A DNA stretch of 64,000 nt from Chloroflexota bacterium. Its GTDB lineage: Bacteria; Chloroflexota; Anaerolineae; Anaerolineales; Villigracilaceae. This document shows, piece after piece, positions 34,183 through 42,759 of this stretch. The notes below the pieces were generated by a model, which was not told the origin of the DNA, searched no databases, and was given only the letters and a program-made list of their open reading frames with translations. A program made the position numbers and the translations under genes. Each line of letters opens with the position of its first letter. The first letter of the stretch is position 1. Where the stretch lies: contig JAIOOU010000017.1 in the NCBI GenBank assembly GCA_021414245.1, positions 186,001-250,000 on the forward strand, written 5' to 3'.

Positions 34183-34965
34183 ATGACAACACCCGACAGC
34201 GCACAAGCCGTGGCGCTTGAACCAAAAACCAAACTTAGCGGCAAAATATTAAAAACCACACTTGCGGGGGCGCTTGTAGACATCGGACAAAGCATTCCCG
34301 GTGTGATACACATCTCACAATTGCAGCAGGAAGCAGTTAATAAAGTTGAAGACGTGGTGAAGGAAGGCCAGACAGTCGAAGTCTGGGTGCGGCGCGTGAA
34401 AAAAGACCGTGTTGAATTAACAATGATCGAACCTCTGGCCTTTGAATGGAAAGAGATACAGCCGGATATGATCGTAAAAGGCAAGATCACCCGCATCGAA
34501 ACTTACGGGGCCTTCGTGGATTTTGGCGCGGAAAGACCCGGCCTGATTCATGTCAGCGAACTTACCCGCGGCTATGTGAAAACAGCCGGGGAAGTGGTCA
34601 AGGAAGGTGAGGAGATTGAGGCGAAGGTCCTTGATGTTGACCGCCGCAAACGTCAGATCCGTCTGAGCATGAAAGCCCTTCAACCTGAAAGCGTTGAAGG
34701 GGCCAAACCCGAACGCGAGGATCGCAAGAACCGCGGTGCTGCCGACGGGGCAAAACGGAAAGGCAAGAAGGAAGACGATTATCAAATGGAGACGGAAGTC
34801 TCCAACGAGCCGCAGTTCACCGCCATGCAAATCGCCTGGCAGCAGGCCCTCGAAAAGAACAAGGGCCGCGGCAAAGTTCGCCCGAAATCATACAAATCCG
34901 CTTCTGAAGAACAGGAAAAACTCTTCAACAGCACACTGGAAAAACGACTGCCAACCGGCGGTTAA
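34183..34965 (+). CDS. Protein with two S1 RNA-binding domains
   Basis: 260 residues. The first S1 domain (about 18-82) has GKILKTTLAGALVDIG and GVIHISQLQ. The second (about 98-165) has GKITRIETYGAFVDFG and GLIHVSELTRGYVKT. The C-terminal 90 residues are charged, with a basic KRKGKKED segment. Such proteins bind RNA and may act on ribosomes or in RNA decay, but the family is broader than ribosomal protein S1. It has its own promoter and is divergent from ileS. Confidence 0.8.
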   Translation: MTTPDSAQAVALEPKTKLSGKILKTTLAGALVDIGQSIPGVIHISQLQQEAVNKVEDVVKEGQTVEVWVRRVKKDRVELTMIEPLAFEWKEIQPDMIVKGKITRIETYGAFVDFGAERPGLIHVSELTRGYVKTAGEVVKEGEEIEAKVLDVDRRKRQIRLSMKALQPESVEGAKPEREDRKNRGAADGAKRKGKKEDDYQMETEVSNEPQFTAMQIAWQQALEKNKGRGKVRPKSYKSASEEQEKLFNSTLEKRLPTGG

Positions 34966-34969
34966 TACA

Positions 34970-34998
34970 AAAAGAGCGAGTGTTGAACTCGCTCTTTT
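34970..34998. terminator. Bidirectional terminator
   Basis: A perfect 12-bp stem (34970-34981 with 34987-34998) and 5-base loop, with A and T runs on both sides. It separates the S1 gene from the convergent prfB. Confidence 0.85.
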
Positions 34999-35012
34999 GA
35001 TTCATGCATCTT

Positions 35013-36102
35013 TTATGAACCTGATCCGCTTTTCAAAAACGCCTCCATAAAGCCATCCAGTTCGCCATCCAGTACAGACTGCGAATTCCCAACTTGAAAA
35101 TCGGTACGGTGATCCTTGACCATTTGATACGGATGCAATACGTAAGAGCGGATCTGGCTGCCCCACTCCGCTTTTGTATATTCGCCGCGCAAAATCGCGC
35201 GCTCTTCCTCCCTTTCAGCCTGACGCAATTCCAGCAACCTTGCCCTCAAAATGTTCATTGCGAATTCACGGTTCTGGGATTGCGAACGCTCATTCTGACA
35301 GGTAACCACGATCCCGGTCGGGAGATGCGTTAATCTCACTGCGGTTGCATTCTTTTGAACGTTCTGCCCACCAGCTCCTGAAGAACGAAAAACATCCATT
35401 TTGATATCCCCAGGGTTGATCTCTATATTCGCCTCGTCCATGGACACCTGCGGCAGGACCTCAATCAATGCAAAAGAGGTATGTCTGCGGTGAGCCGCAT
35501 CGAAAGGAGAGAGGCGCACCAGACGATGGACCCCTTTTTCGGAACGCAAATAGCCATAAGCATAACGCCCACCCACGGCAATCGTGATGCTCTTGATACC
35601 AGCCTCCTCACCGGGGGTCGAATCCAATATTTCTGCTGTAAATCCGTGGTCTTCAGCCCAGCGAAGATACATGCGTTCCAGCATGCCCGCCCAATCCTGC
35701 GAGTCCGTCCCACCGGCGCCGGCATGGATCGCAAGAATCGCGCCGTCATGATCATACAGACCTGAAAACATCATGGTAAAGGACCGTTTGTCGAGATCCG
35801 CTTCCAGTTTAATGAGTTCCGCTTCGATCTCCCCGCGCAGAGTTTCATCGCCCAGCCGAACGAGCTCGGTTAAATCATGAACATGCTGTTTAAGGGAATT
35901 CCAGGATTCAACATCCTCCCGCAGCCCCGAGACGGTTTTCATAACCTTCTGGGCATTTGTTGAATCGTTCCAAAAATCCTTGTCTTCCACATCTTTTTCA
36001 AGCTGGGAAAGTTGAAGCTCCTTGCCCACCAAGTCAAAGACGCACCATTAATTGCAAAGTCAGGTCATTCGCGGCCTGCAAACGGTTCAATAGATCCTGC
36101 AT
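35013..36102 (-). CDS. prfB: Peptide chain release factor 2, with programmed +1 frameshift
   Basis: Coding runs on the minus strand from ATG at 36102. After 22 codons ending MVRL it meets TGA at 36036-36034. The sequence there is CTTTGAC, the standard RF2 slip site, and reading continues in the +1 frame as D-L-V-G-K-E. The whole protein is 362 residues. SPF (in VRLSPFDAAH, stop-codon recognition of UAA/UGA) and GGQ (in SSGAGGQNVQ, peptide release) are present. Low RF2 levels let the ribosome shift, so RF2 regulates itself. It follows ftsY by 7 bases. Confidence 0.93.
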
Positions 36103-36109
36103 AATCAGG

Positions 36110-37027
36110 TTACTCCTGTACTCGTGATAGGATTCCGTCCACAAAAGCATCGGGGTCAAATGGCTGTAAATCCTCCGGCTTTTCGCCCAGGCCGGCAAAA
36201 AGAATCGGCAGGGCAAGCTCGCGTTGAATCGCAAAAACCATGCCACCGCGGGCGGACGAATCCAATTTGGAAAGGATCACACCCGTTACATGTACGGCAT
36301 CCTTGAATGAACGCGCCTGCTGCAGGGCATTCTGCCCGATGGTTGCATCCAAAACAATCCAGGTTTCGTGCGGCGCCCCGGGAAGTGCCTTGCCGACCAC
36401 ACGGTTTACCTTTTTCAATTCTTCCATGAGATTAAAGCGGGTATGCAGCCGCCCGGCAGTATCGATCATGACAATGTCCACGCCGCGGGCGATGCCGGCC
36501 TGAACGGCATTAAACGCCACCGCTCCCGGGTCCGACTCAGGAGCGCCTGCGATCACTTCGACCCCAAGCCTGTCACCCCAAACCTGAAGTTGATCCATGG
36601 CTGCGGCCCGAAACGTGTCCGCCGCCCCCAACAGGACTTTACGCCCCTCTGACTGAAATCTGGAAGCCAGTTTGGCAATCGTAGTGGTTTTTCCAGATCC
36701 ATTTACACCCACAACAAGAATGATCGAGGGTTTATGTGCGATCTCAAGCACGGGTGGCGCCTCGATCCTGGCTCTGAGTTCCTGCTTCAAAGCAGAGAAC
36801 AACTGCTCGGCGCGAACCAGCCCATCGGTCCGCGCGATGCGTTTCAGGTTATCCAGAACGGAGGTGACGGTCTCAATTCCCATATCCGCCTGCACCAGCA
36901 AAGACTCCAGGTTCTCCCAGGTATCCTTTGTGATTTCGGAAGCCCCCAGCAATGAAGCGATCTGTCCGAACGCCGACCTGCTGGTACGTGACAAGCCTTC
37001 CTTCCAACGCGAAATAATGTTAGCCAT
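36110..37027 (-). CDS. ftsY: Signal recognition particle receptor FtsY
   Basis: 305-residue SRP GTPase without the long acidic A-domain of E. coli. NG-domain motifs: GVNGSGKTTTIAKLA (P-loop), AADTFRAAA, DTAGRLH (G3), and SKLDSSARGG (G4, TKxD-like). It docks SRP-bound ribosomes at the membrane. The N-terminus has a helical segment that could be amphipathic. It lies immediately upstream of prfB and may share its message. Confidence 0.9.
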   Translation of the reverse strand: MANIISRWKEGLSRTSRSAFGQIASLLGASEITKDTWENLESLLVQADMGIETVTSVLDNLKRIARTDGLVRAEQLFSALKQELRARIEAPPVLEIAHKPSIILVVGVNGSGKTTTIAKLASRFQSEGRKVLLGAADTFRAAAMDQLQVWGDRLGVEVIAGAPESDPGAVAFNAVQAGIARGVDIVMIDTAGRLHTRFNLMEELKKVNRVVGKALPGAPHETWIVLDATIGQNALQQARSFKDAVHVTGVILSKLDSSARGGMVFAIQRELALPILFAGLGEKPEDLQPFDPDAFVDGILSRVQE

Positions 37028-37057
37028 GAGCCGCGATTATATCAGGGAAATTATGTT

Positions 37058-37063
37058 ATACTT
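37058..37063 (+). promoter_or_regulatory. -10 box upstream of thioredoxin gene
   Basis: TATACT within TTATACTTTT, about 90 bases before the ATG at 37152. The -35 is not clear. Confidence 0.35.
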
Positions 37064-37151
37064 TTTTGGCTCGAATTGAGGAATTCAATTTCGATTTCCG
37101 GGCACTAAACAATGCTAATGTCGACTCGATAAGTGAAAGGAACTGAAACTC

Positions 37152-37496
37152 ATGACCGGCGAACCCATACATATTACTGATGAATCCTTTGAAAAAATCG
37201 TAATGCAATCCTCCGTCCCTGTGATCGTGGACTTCTGGGCACCTTGGTGCAACCCATGCAAAATGATCGCGCCAACTTTGGATAAACTCGCGAAGGAACA
37301 GGATGGCAAGCTTATTGTAGCGAAGGTCAACACCGATGAATATTCCCAATGGATGCAGAAATTCGGCGTGCAGGGCATACCGACCCTGCTTTTCGTATCG
37401 GGCGGCAAAATAGTACATCGACAGGTGGGCGCATTGCCAGAGCGCATGCTGCGGGATATTGTGACACAGTTCCTGGATGTCATCAAACAAAACTAA
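37152..37496 (+). CDS. Thioredoxin with CNPC active site
   Basis: 114 residues. The thioredoxin fold is complete: VDFWAPWCNPCKMIAPTLDKLA, cis-Pro in GIPTLLFVSGG, and a C-terminal helix. The redox motif reads CNPC rather than the usual CGPC, which may shift the redox potential. AAAGGAAC precedes the ATG. It probably reduces cytoplasmic disulphides. The lipoprotein genes downstream start 24 bases later. Confidence 0.85.
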   Translation: MTGEPIHITDESFEKIVMQSSVPVIVDFWAPWCNPCKMIAPTLDKLAKEQDGKLIVAKVNTDEYSQWMQKFGVQGIPTLLFVSGGKIVHRQVGALPERMLRDIVTQFLDVIKQN

Positions 37497-37519
37497 GCTG
37501 CAAGCCAAGGAGCCAGGCG

Positions 37520-38203
37520 ATGAGAAAATTGCATTTCCTACTGTTCGTGCTTGCCTTCGGCTTAAATGCATGTCTGCCGGCTGCATTCCAGCAACCAGAG
37601 GCCACCCCTCCCCCTGCTCCAGACTTAAACGCAACTGCGGCAATATTGTCCCAACAAACTCTTGAAGCACTCCCTACACGAACAGAAGAGCCGAGTGCAA
37701 CCTCTGTCCCTGTGACTCCTTCAGAAACCGCCACACAGGCAACCGCCACAGAAACCCAGAATCCGATCCTTCTGACCCTTACGGCCACGTTGGGCACTGG
37801 AACTGTTTCCGCATTGCCTGGCGCGGCAGATTTATCCGGCTCCGGCACACCAACATTCACTGCAACACCAAGCCCGACAGCGGCATCCATCGGCCTGACC
37901 CCCACCGAGACCGCGCATCCCATCCACTCTGGAACGATGCCTCCCAGTATTCCATTCGGCTTTATCGAACTAAGGAACAAGTCGAAAAGTGATGTGTATA
38001 TTTCCATGAGATGTGTCACCAAGGAAGGATATGTCACCATCATCGAGTATCCGGTGGATAGTTTTGTCAACGCAAAGGCTCCAGCCGGCAAGTATACTTA
38101 TGTCGCCTGGGTCGGCGGAAGAAAATTTTTGGGAAGTTTCTCCCTATCCAGGAACCAGGATCTAACAATTACCGTCTTCAAGAAGATGATCACCATAAAA
38201 TAA
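37520..38203 (+). CDS. Lipoprotein with Thr/Pro/Ala-rich linker
   Basis: 227 residues. The signal ends at GLNAC (Cys about 18). A long low-complexity linker rich in Thr, Ala, Pro and Glu runs from about 25 to 145, then a globular C-terminal domain of about 80 residues with FGFIELRNKSKSDVYISM and GKYTYVAWVGG. The domain repeats a theme seen in the next gene. The start is ATG 37520. Not recognised; it should be exposed at the cell surface. Confidence 0.6.
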   Translation: MRKLHFLLFVLAFGLNACLPAAFQQPEATPPPAPDLNATAAILSQQTLEALPTRTEEPSATSVPVTPSETATQATATETQNPILLTLTATLGTGTVSALPGAADLSGSGTPTFTATPSPTAASIGLTPTETAHPIHSGTMPPSIPFGFIELRNKSKSDVYISMRCVTKEGYVTIIEYPVDSFVNAKAPAGKYTYVAWVGGRKFLGSFSLSRNQDLTITVFKKMITIK

Positions 38204-38230
38204 ACTGACCAACAAAATAATGGAGAAAAA

Positions 38231-38836
38231 ATGTTAAAAAGATTATTACCCGTCGTCTTGGCAATTACCGTATTGCTCACCGCATGCGGCCCGCAGGGGA
38301 CCCCCACAATGACCTCAGCAGAGGTGGAAGGGACAGCCGTCTCATCTGCATGGACCATGGTCGCCCTAACCCAGCAAGCCATCCCCACGGCGACCCCCAT
38401 CCCCCCCAGCGAGACTCCAACAGCCACCTTGCCGCCAACCGAAACCCCGCTTGCTTCACCGACTCCGGATCAGCTTTTCCTCCCCACAGCCACCCAAGCT
38501 GCCCTGGGAGATTGCATGGGACCTCTAAACATGGGTGAAGCCGGCCCCACCGTGCCTGTCCGCATTGAGAACCACAGCGGTGGCAAGATTGTGTGGATCT
38601 CCTTTAATTTAAGTACTAATGCCTTTGGACAGTGCGGCGCCCTATCCTATAACAATATCCTAAACAACGATACGCTTACGATTAGGCTTCCGCGAGGATC
38701 ATATTATGTTGGCGCTGGCATAGAATTAAAAAAAGGGAGCTCAAGCTACTCTCAAGGCAACTTCCAGTTGACCATTGGCATGGATGATCTGGTAAGCTTG
38801 GTCGTAAAAGAAAATTCGATTGTCCTCAAGCTATAA
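38231..38836 (+). CDS. Lipoprotein with Thr-Pro linker
   Basis: 201 residues. The signal ends at LLTAC (Cys about 19). A Thr-Pro linker (about 55-85) is followed by a beta-rich domain with VPVRIENHSGGKIVWISFNL and RLPRGSYYVGAGI. It is a neighbour, and possibly a paralogue, of the preceding lipoprotein. GGAGAAAA precedes the ATG. Function unknown. Confidence 0.6.
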   Translation: MLKRLLPVVLAITVLLTACGPQGTPTMTSAEVEGTAVSSAWTMVALTQQAIPTATPIPPSETPTATLPPTETPLASPTPDQLFLPTATQAALGDCMGPLNMGEAGPTVPVRIENHSGGKIVWISFNLSTNAFGQCGALSYNNILNNDTLTIRLPRGSYYVGAGIELKKGSSSYSQGNFQLTIGMDDLVSLVVKENSIVLKL

Positions 38837-38847
38837 CCATTCTAAGT

Positions 38848-38897
38848 CTGAATAATAAAGAGAGCCACTTGATCAAGTGGCTCTCTTTATTATTCAG
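38848..38897. terminator. 50-bp perfect palindrome, bidirectional terminator
   Basis: 38848-38872 is complementary to 38873-38897 with no loop. AGAGAGCCACTTGATCAAGT forms the core and AATAATAAAG/CTTTATTATT the flanks. It includes the stop codon of murA on the minus strand (38890-38892). Confidence 0.85.
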
Positions 38898-40170
38898 TTT
38901 CACGGGTAATCCGCGCACCCAGCATCCTTAACTTCTCATCCACTCTTTCATAGCCCCTTTCGATCTGGACAATGTTTCGAATCTTGGAGGTCCCTTTCGC
39001 TGCCAAAGAGGCCAGCATCAAGGCCATGCCAGCACGTATATCGGGACTTTCAAGTTTTTCAGCATATAGCTGAGTAGGACCTTGAATAAGCACCCGATAC
39101 GGATCGCACAAGATAATTCGGGCGCCCATTCCCACCAACTTGTCTGTAAAATACATACGGCCTGAAAACATCCAATCGTGGAATAAAACTGAACCAGCCG
39201 CCTGTGTCGCCACAGTAATCGCAATACTCGTCAAATCGGTTGGAAATGCCGGCCAGACATTTGTCTTAATCTCCGGAACGGCGCCATCCAGGTCGGACGC
39301 GATCAAAAGGGATTGCCGGGCAGGGACAATTAAATCATTCCCGTCAACAGTCCACTCAATTCCCAGCCTGCGAAAAACTTGAGCCACCATTTCAAGGTGT
39401 TTCACGCCAGCGTTGTGGATTTTGATCTCGCCTTTTGTAACAACTGCCGCTCCAATATAGCTGACCACTTCTAAAAGGTCCGGGCCAATCGTAAACTCTC
39501 CACCTGCCAGCTTTTTTACCCCGGAAATTCGTAATGTATTGGAACCGATACCTTCAATTTTTGCACCTAGAATATTTAAGAATTGGCACAATTCCTGCAC
39601 ATGCGGCTCGGAGGCAGAATTCCTTATTTGCGTCATGCCTTTCGCAAGGACTGCAGCCATGACGGCATTTTCCGTTGCAGTAACACTTGCTTCGTCCAGC
39701 AGAATGTCCGCGCCAGTCAATTCCCTGGCATCTATTTCAAACACACGATCGTACACAACATTTGCCCCCAATGCCCTCAGAGCCAGAATATGAGTGTCCA
39801 ACCGCCTTCTCCCGATAACATCACCGCCGGGGGGAGGCAATCGAATACCGCCAGCGCGCGCCAGCACCGGGCCGGCAATCAGGATGGAAGCACGAATACG
39901 CCGGCACAGTTCCGGATCAAGGTGCGAAACGGTCAACAATGGGGTTGTAATCCGCCAGCTATTTCCGCCTAAATCCTCCACTTCAGACCCAAGACTCTCA
40001 ATAAGCTTTCTCATTGCAAGCACATCTCGGATTTGAGGAACGTTATGAAGTACAACAGGCTTTTCCGTTAACAAACACGCAGCCAGCAACGGCAGGGCGG
40101 CATTCTTGTTTCCTGAGGGTGTAACCTCACCCGTCAAGGGATATCCACCTTCAATTACAAATTCTTCCAT
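38890..40170 (-). CDS. murA: UDP-N-acetylglucosamine 1-carboxyvinyltransferase MurA
   Basis: 426 residues, standard length. It transfers enolpyruvate from PEP to UDP-GlcNAc, the first committed step of peptidoglycan synthesis. Visible motifs are GEVTPSGNKNAALP at the N-terminus (the KN pair), RRIRASILIAGPVLAR, and the loop PPPGGDVIGRRRLDTH. The loop Cys that binds fosfomycin in E. coli is Asp here (residue 117), as in mycobacteria. The enzyme should therefore be active but not fosfomycin sensitive. Confidence 0.9.
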   Translation of the reverse strand: MEEFVIEGGYPLTGEVTPSGNKNAALPLLAACLLTEKPVVLHNVPQIRDVLAMRKLIESLGSEVEDLGGNSWRITTPLLTVSHLDPELCRRIRASILIAGPVLARAGGIRLPPPGGDVIGRRRLDTHILALRALGANVVYDRVFEIDARELTGADILLDEASVTATENAVMAAVLAKGMTQIRNSASEPHVQELCQFLNILGAKIEGIGSNTLRISGVKKLAGGEFTIGPDLLEVVSYIGAAVVTKGEIKIHNAGVKHLEMVAQVFRRLGIEWTVDGNDLIVPARQSLLIASDLDGAVPEIKTNVWPAFPTDLTSIAITVATQAAGSVLFHDWMFSGRMYFTDKLVGMGARIILCDPYRVLIQGPTQLYAEKLESPDIRAGMALMLASLAAKGTSKIRNIVQIERGYERVDEKLRMLGARITRETE

Positions 40171-40260
40171 GAGTGTCTCCTCTTTACCTTGGTGGATTGT
40201 AAGGCAATATCAAAAAAAACGACAAGGAAATTACAAAGCCTTTGCATCAAAGATGCAATT

Positions 40261-40289
40261 TTGCAGCAGAATTGAATTGGAATTATAAT
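40261..40289 (+). promoter_or_regulatory. Promoter giving a leaderless message for the prepilin peptidase
   Basis: TTGCAG (40261-40266), a 17-base spacer and TATAAT (40284-40289). The ATG at 40298 lies 8 bases after the -10, so the transcript would start at or close to the ATG. No Shine-Dalgarno is seen. Confidence 0.6.
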
Positions 40290-40297
40290 AATTTGAT

Positions 40298-41089
40298 ATG
40301 AATATCAATTTAATTATACCTATCCTCTTTGGGTGGTTTTCCGGATACCTGGTCAATTATCTGGTGGATGTTTTGCCGGCAACAAGACGATTGAGCCAAG
40401 CCATCTGCGGCCAATGCGGTGCATCCTTCACGTGGAGAGATTATCTACTTCTGCATTCGTGCAATAACGGTCACCAACGCGGGGCACGAACATGGACAGC
40501 TCAATTCAGCATGCTAATTTTGAGCATTTATATCTGGTCGTCCCCACCGTTAAAAATCGGTTACACATTTGGATTGCTGTTAATCATCTATTTAGCTGTG
40601 GTTTTTGCAATTGATCTGGAGCATCGCCTAATTCTTCACCCAACAAGCATATTCGGGGCCATACTCTGCCTTGCAATAGGCTCATTAAAGTGGGGCTTTT
40701 TCACCTCCCTTTTAGGCGGGGCAGCCGGGTTATTAATTATGCTCGTTTTCTACTATCTGGGCGTGCTTTTTACACGTATTAGATTGAAACGATTACTTGC
40801 CAAAGGTCATGAAATCGATGATGAAGAGGCGCTGGGTGCCGGTGATGTCATTCTTGCCGCAGTTCTCGGACTCCTGCTTGGGTGGCCATTAATCTGGTTC
40901 GGCCTGGTGGTTGGTATTCTCTTTGGCGGGTTTTTCAGCCTGATTCTGATCGTTTGGCTTCTGATCACACGCAAATACGACACGAACGCCTTCATGCTTT
41001 TTATCCCCTACGGCCCGTACTTCATCGCCAGCGCCTTTCTAATCATTTATTTTCCAAAATTTGTTCAACTCCTTGTGCCGGGAAATTAA
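40298..41089 (+). CDS. Prepilin peptidase (A24 family)
   Basis: 263-residue polytopic membrane protease that cleaves prepilin leaders. The two catalytic aspartates are visible in FAIDLEHRLILHP and EALGAGDVILA (GxGD). An N-terminal CGQCG pair is present, the start of the usual zinc site, with a further Cys and His at HSCNNGH. About seven membrane spans are seen. It heads the TadE/TadG-like gene series, so it probably processes pilins made elsewhere or in this cluster. Confidence 0.85.
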   Translation: MNINLIIPILFGWFSGYLVNYLVDVLPATRRLSQAICGQCGASFTWRDYLLLHSCNNGHQRGARTWTAQFSMLILSIYIWSSPPLKIGYTFGLLLIIYLAVVFAIDLEHRLILHPTSIFGAILCLAIGSLKWGFFTSLLGGAAGLLIMLVFYYLGVLFTRIRLKRLLAKGHEIDDEEALGAGDVILAAVLGLLLGWPLIWFGLVVGILFGGFFSLILIVWLLITRKYDTNAFMLFIPYGPYFIASAFLIIYFPKFVQLLVPGN

Positions 41090-41097
41090 AAGCGTAA

Positions 41098-42261
41098 ATG
41101 AAATCTTTATTTTCAGAATCACTCCGAAAGACGAAGGGGCAGGCCATGGTTGAGTTTATGTTGACCCTGCCTCTTCTCTTAGTTCTAATTTACGGAACGA
41201 TTGAAGTCGCGCGATTAATCTTCATCTTCTCGTCTGTTGCAAACGCCTCACGTCAGGCCGCCAGATATGGTTCCGCGGCAGGCCAATTCGATAACATTTC
41301 CTATTACCAGGATTGTGATGGCATTCGGAAGGTGGCAAATGAATCCGCCATCCTGACCACATTTGATGAAATTAACATCACTTATGATCGCGGAATAAAA
41401 CCGGACGGCACCCCCATCCCGATCTCCGGAGTCAATCCAGACCCCTATAAGGATAGCTGTCCAATCGAAAATGGGACCATTCGAAACGGCGATCGGATCG
41501 TGGTGCAGATTTCAGCAAATTACGAGCCGATCATTCCAATTATTCCCATGCAACCATTAAAAATCGTTTCGGCGAGCGCCCGGACCTTTTTGATTTCCAT
41601 TCCAGTATTAGGTTCGGCACTACCCACTGGATTCGCGGCGGAATCCCCAACCCCATCCCTAACGCCATTTCAAACATTCACATTAACCCACACACCGACC
41701 ATGACATTGGTAACAACACCAACCTATACGCCAATTTCGGGACGCACACCTGAAAACGGTGTCCCAACCTGGTCCGGACCTCCTCCATTAACCTTCACGC
41801 CGACCAAAACGATGTTGCCAACCAGTTCTCCCTTGCCAACCTATACACCAACGATTACACCTACAGCGATCAGTTGCACGGGCCTGACCGGCGTAACCCA
41901 TGGCCGGCTTACCATAACCAGTCAATTAAATATCATGGAAATGAAAGTCTTTAACAACAGCGGGCACACATTGACAGCGGCAAATATTTATCTTGAATGG
42001 AATCATGACACCGGCCATGCATTTGGCAACGATCCAGCTATGCGATTAAAGAAGATCCTCTTCGCAAACCAGACATGGGAAGGCGACATCAGTTCCCCGT
42101 CGGCATACATAACCGATTTTTTCCCCGCCATCCCGCCTGGCGAATCGACCATTCAATTCATATTTAATCAATCCTATGACAATCCGGACGGAACAGAAAG
42201 GATTATCATTAATATCGGCACTCCGGGTTGTACAAACTATCCGGTGGATTCAAGAAATTAA
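41098..42261 (+). CDS. TadE-like protein with Thr-Pro linker and C-terminal beta domain
   Basis: 387 residues. The N-terminus KGQAMVEFMLTLPLLLVLIYGTIEVARL is the TadE signature (a short charged segment, Glu and a single membrane helix). Extracellular residues about 45-180 follow, then a Thr-Pro linker (about 180-260) and a carbohydrate-binding-like beta domain (about 265-387, with CTGLTGV at its start). It could be a minor pilin or pilus-associated surface protein. It is the first of six such genes and follows the peptidase by 8 bases. Confidence 0.75.
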   Translation: MKSLFSESLRKTKGQAMVEFMLTLPLLLVLIYGTIEVARLIFIFSSVANASRQAARYGSAAGQFDNISYYQDCDGIRKVANESAILTTFDEINITYDRGIKPDGTPIPISGVNPDPYKDSCPIENGTIRNGDRIVVQISANYEPIIPIIPMQPLKIVSASARTFLISIPVLGSALPTGFAAESPTPSLTPFQTFTLTHTPTMTLVTTPTYTPISGRTPENGVPTWSGPPPLTFTPTKTMLPTSSPLPTYTPTITPTAISCTGLTGVTHGRLTITSQLNIMEMKVFNNSGHTLTAANIYLEWNHDTGHAFGNDPAMRLKKILFANQTWEGDISSPSAYITDFFPAIPPGESTIQFIFNQSYDNPDGTERIIINIGTPGCTNYPVDSRN

Positions 42262-42267
42262 TTCTTA

Positions 42268-42759
42268 ATGAAAACCATGAAAATCTTGCCGGCACAAAAA
42301 GGAACCCGCAAAGGACGCGGCCAAAGCCTTGTCGAACTCGCGATTGCCCTGCCAGTGATCGTATTGATCCTGCTTGGAACAATTGATTTCGGAATGGCAA
42401 TATTTTCCTATGCAATCCTCCGGGATGCCGCACAGGAGGGTGCCTGGTATGGATCTTTCAATCCCGGCAACAAGCTTGAAATTGAAAATCGCGCCCGTAA
42501 CATTTCGCCAAGGGCGGAGGATGCCATTTTTGCCTCACCGGTCAATCTTCGAGATAAAGAATTGGTAAAGGTAAACATTAAGGCATTGGGGGCCTATTGT
42601 CAGGGGTCAACAAACGGGGTTGCGAATAGTTTGCAGGTCAATGTGTCATATAATTATCCGATGATGCTTCCATTTGTAGGTCCCCTCCTCGGATCAAACA
42701 CCATATTGTTAACAGGCACCGCCACCAACATCATCCTTCAACCGCCATGCAGCCAATGA
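42268..42759 (+). CDS. TadE/TadG-like pilus assembly protein
   Basis: 163 residues. GRGQSLVELAIALPVIVLILLGTIDFGM is the TadE-type signature, followed by AILRDAAQEGAWYGSF, the conserved post-helix segment. The rest is a small extracellular domain with two Cys. It belongs to the Tad-like series and is separated by 6 bases from the previous gene. It may be a minor pilin. Confidence 0.75.
   Translation: MKTMKILPAQKGTRKGRGQSLVELAIALPVIVLILLGTIDFGMAIFSYAILRDAAQEGAWYGSFNPGNKLEIENRARNISPRAEDAIFASPVNLRDKELVKVNIKALGAYCQGSTNGVANSLQVNVSYNYPMMLPFVGPLLGSNTILLTGTATNIILQPPCSQ

Noticed and set aside
36034-36246. Separate short gene of 70 codons before prfB
   Set aside because: Its last 22 codons are the first part of prfB before the frameshift, and the upstream part overlaps ftsY.
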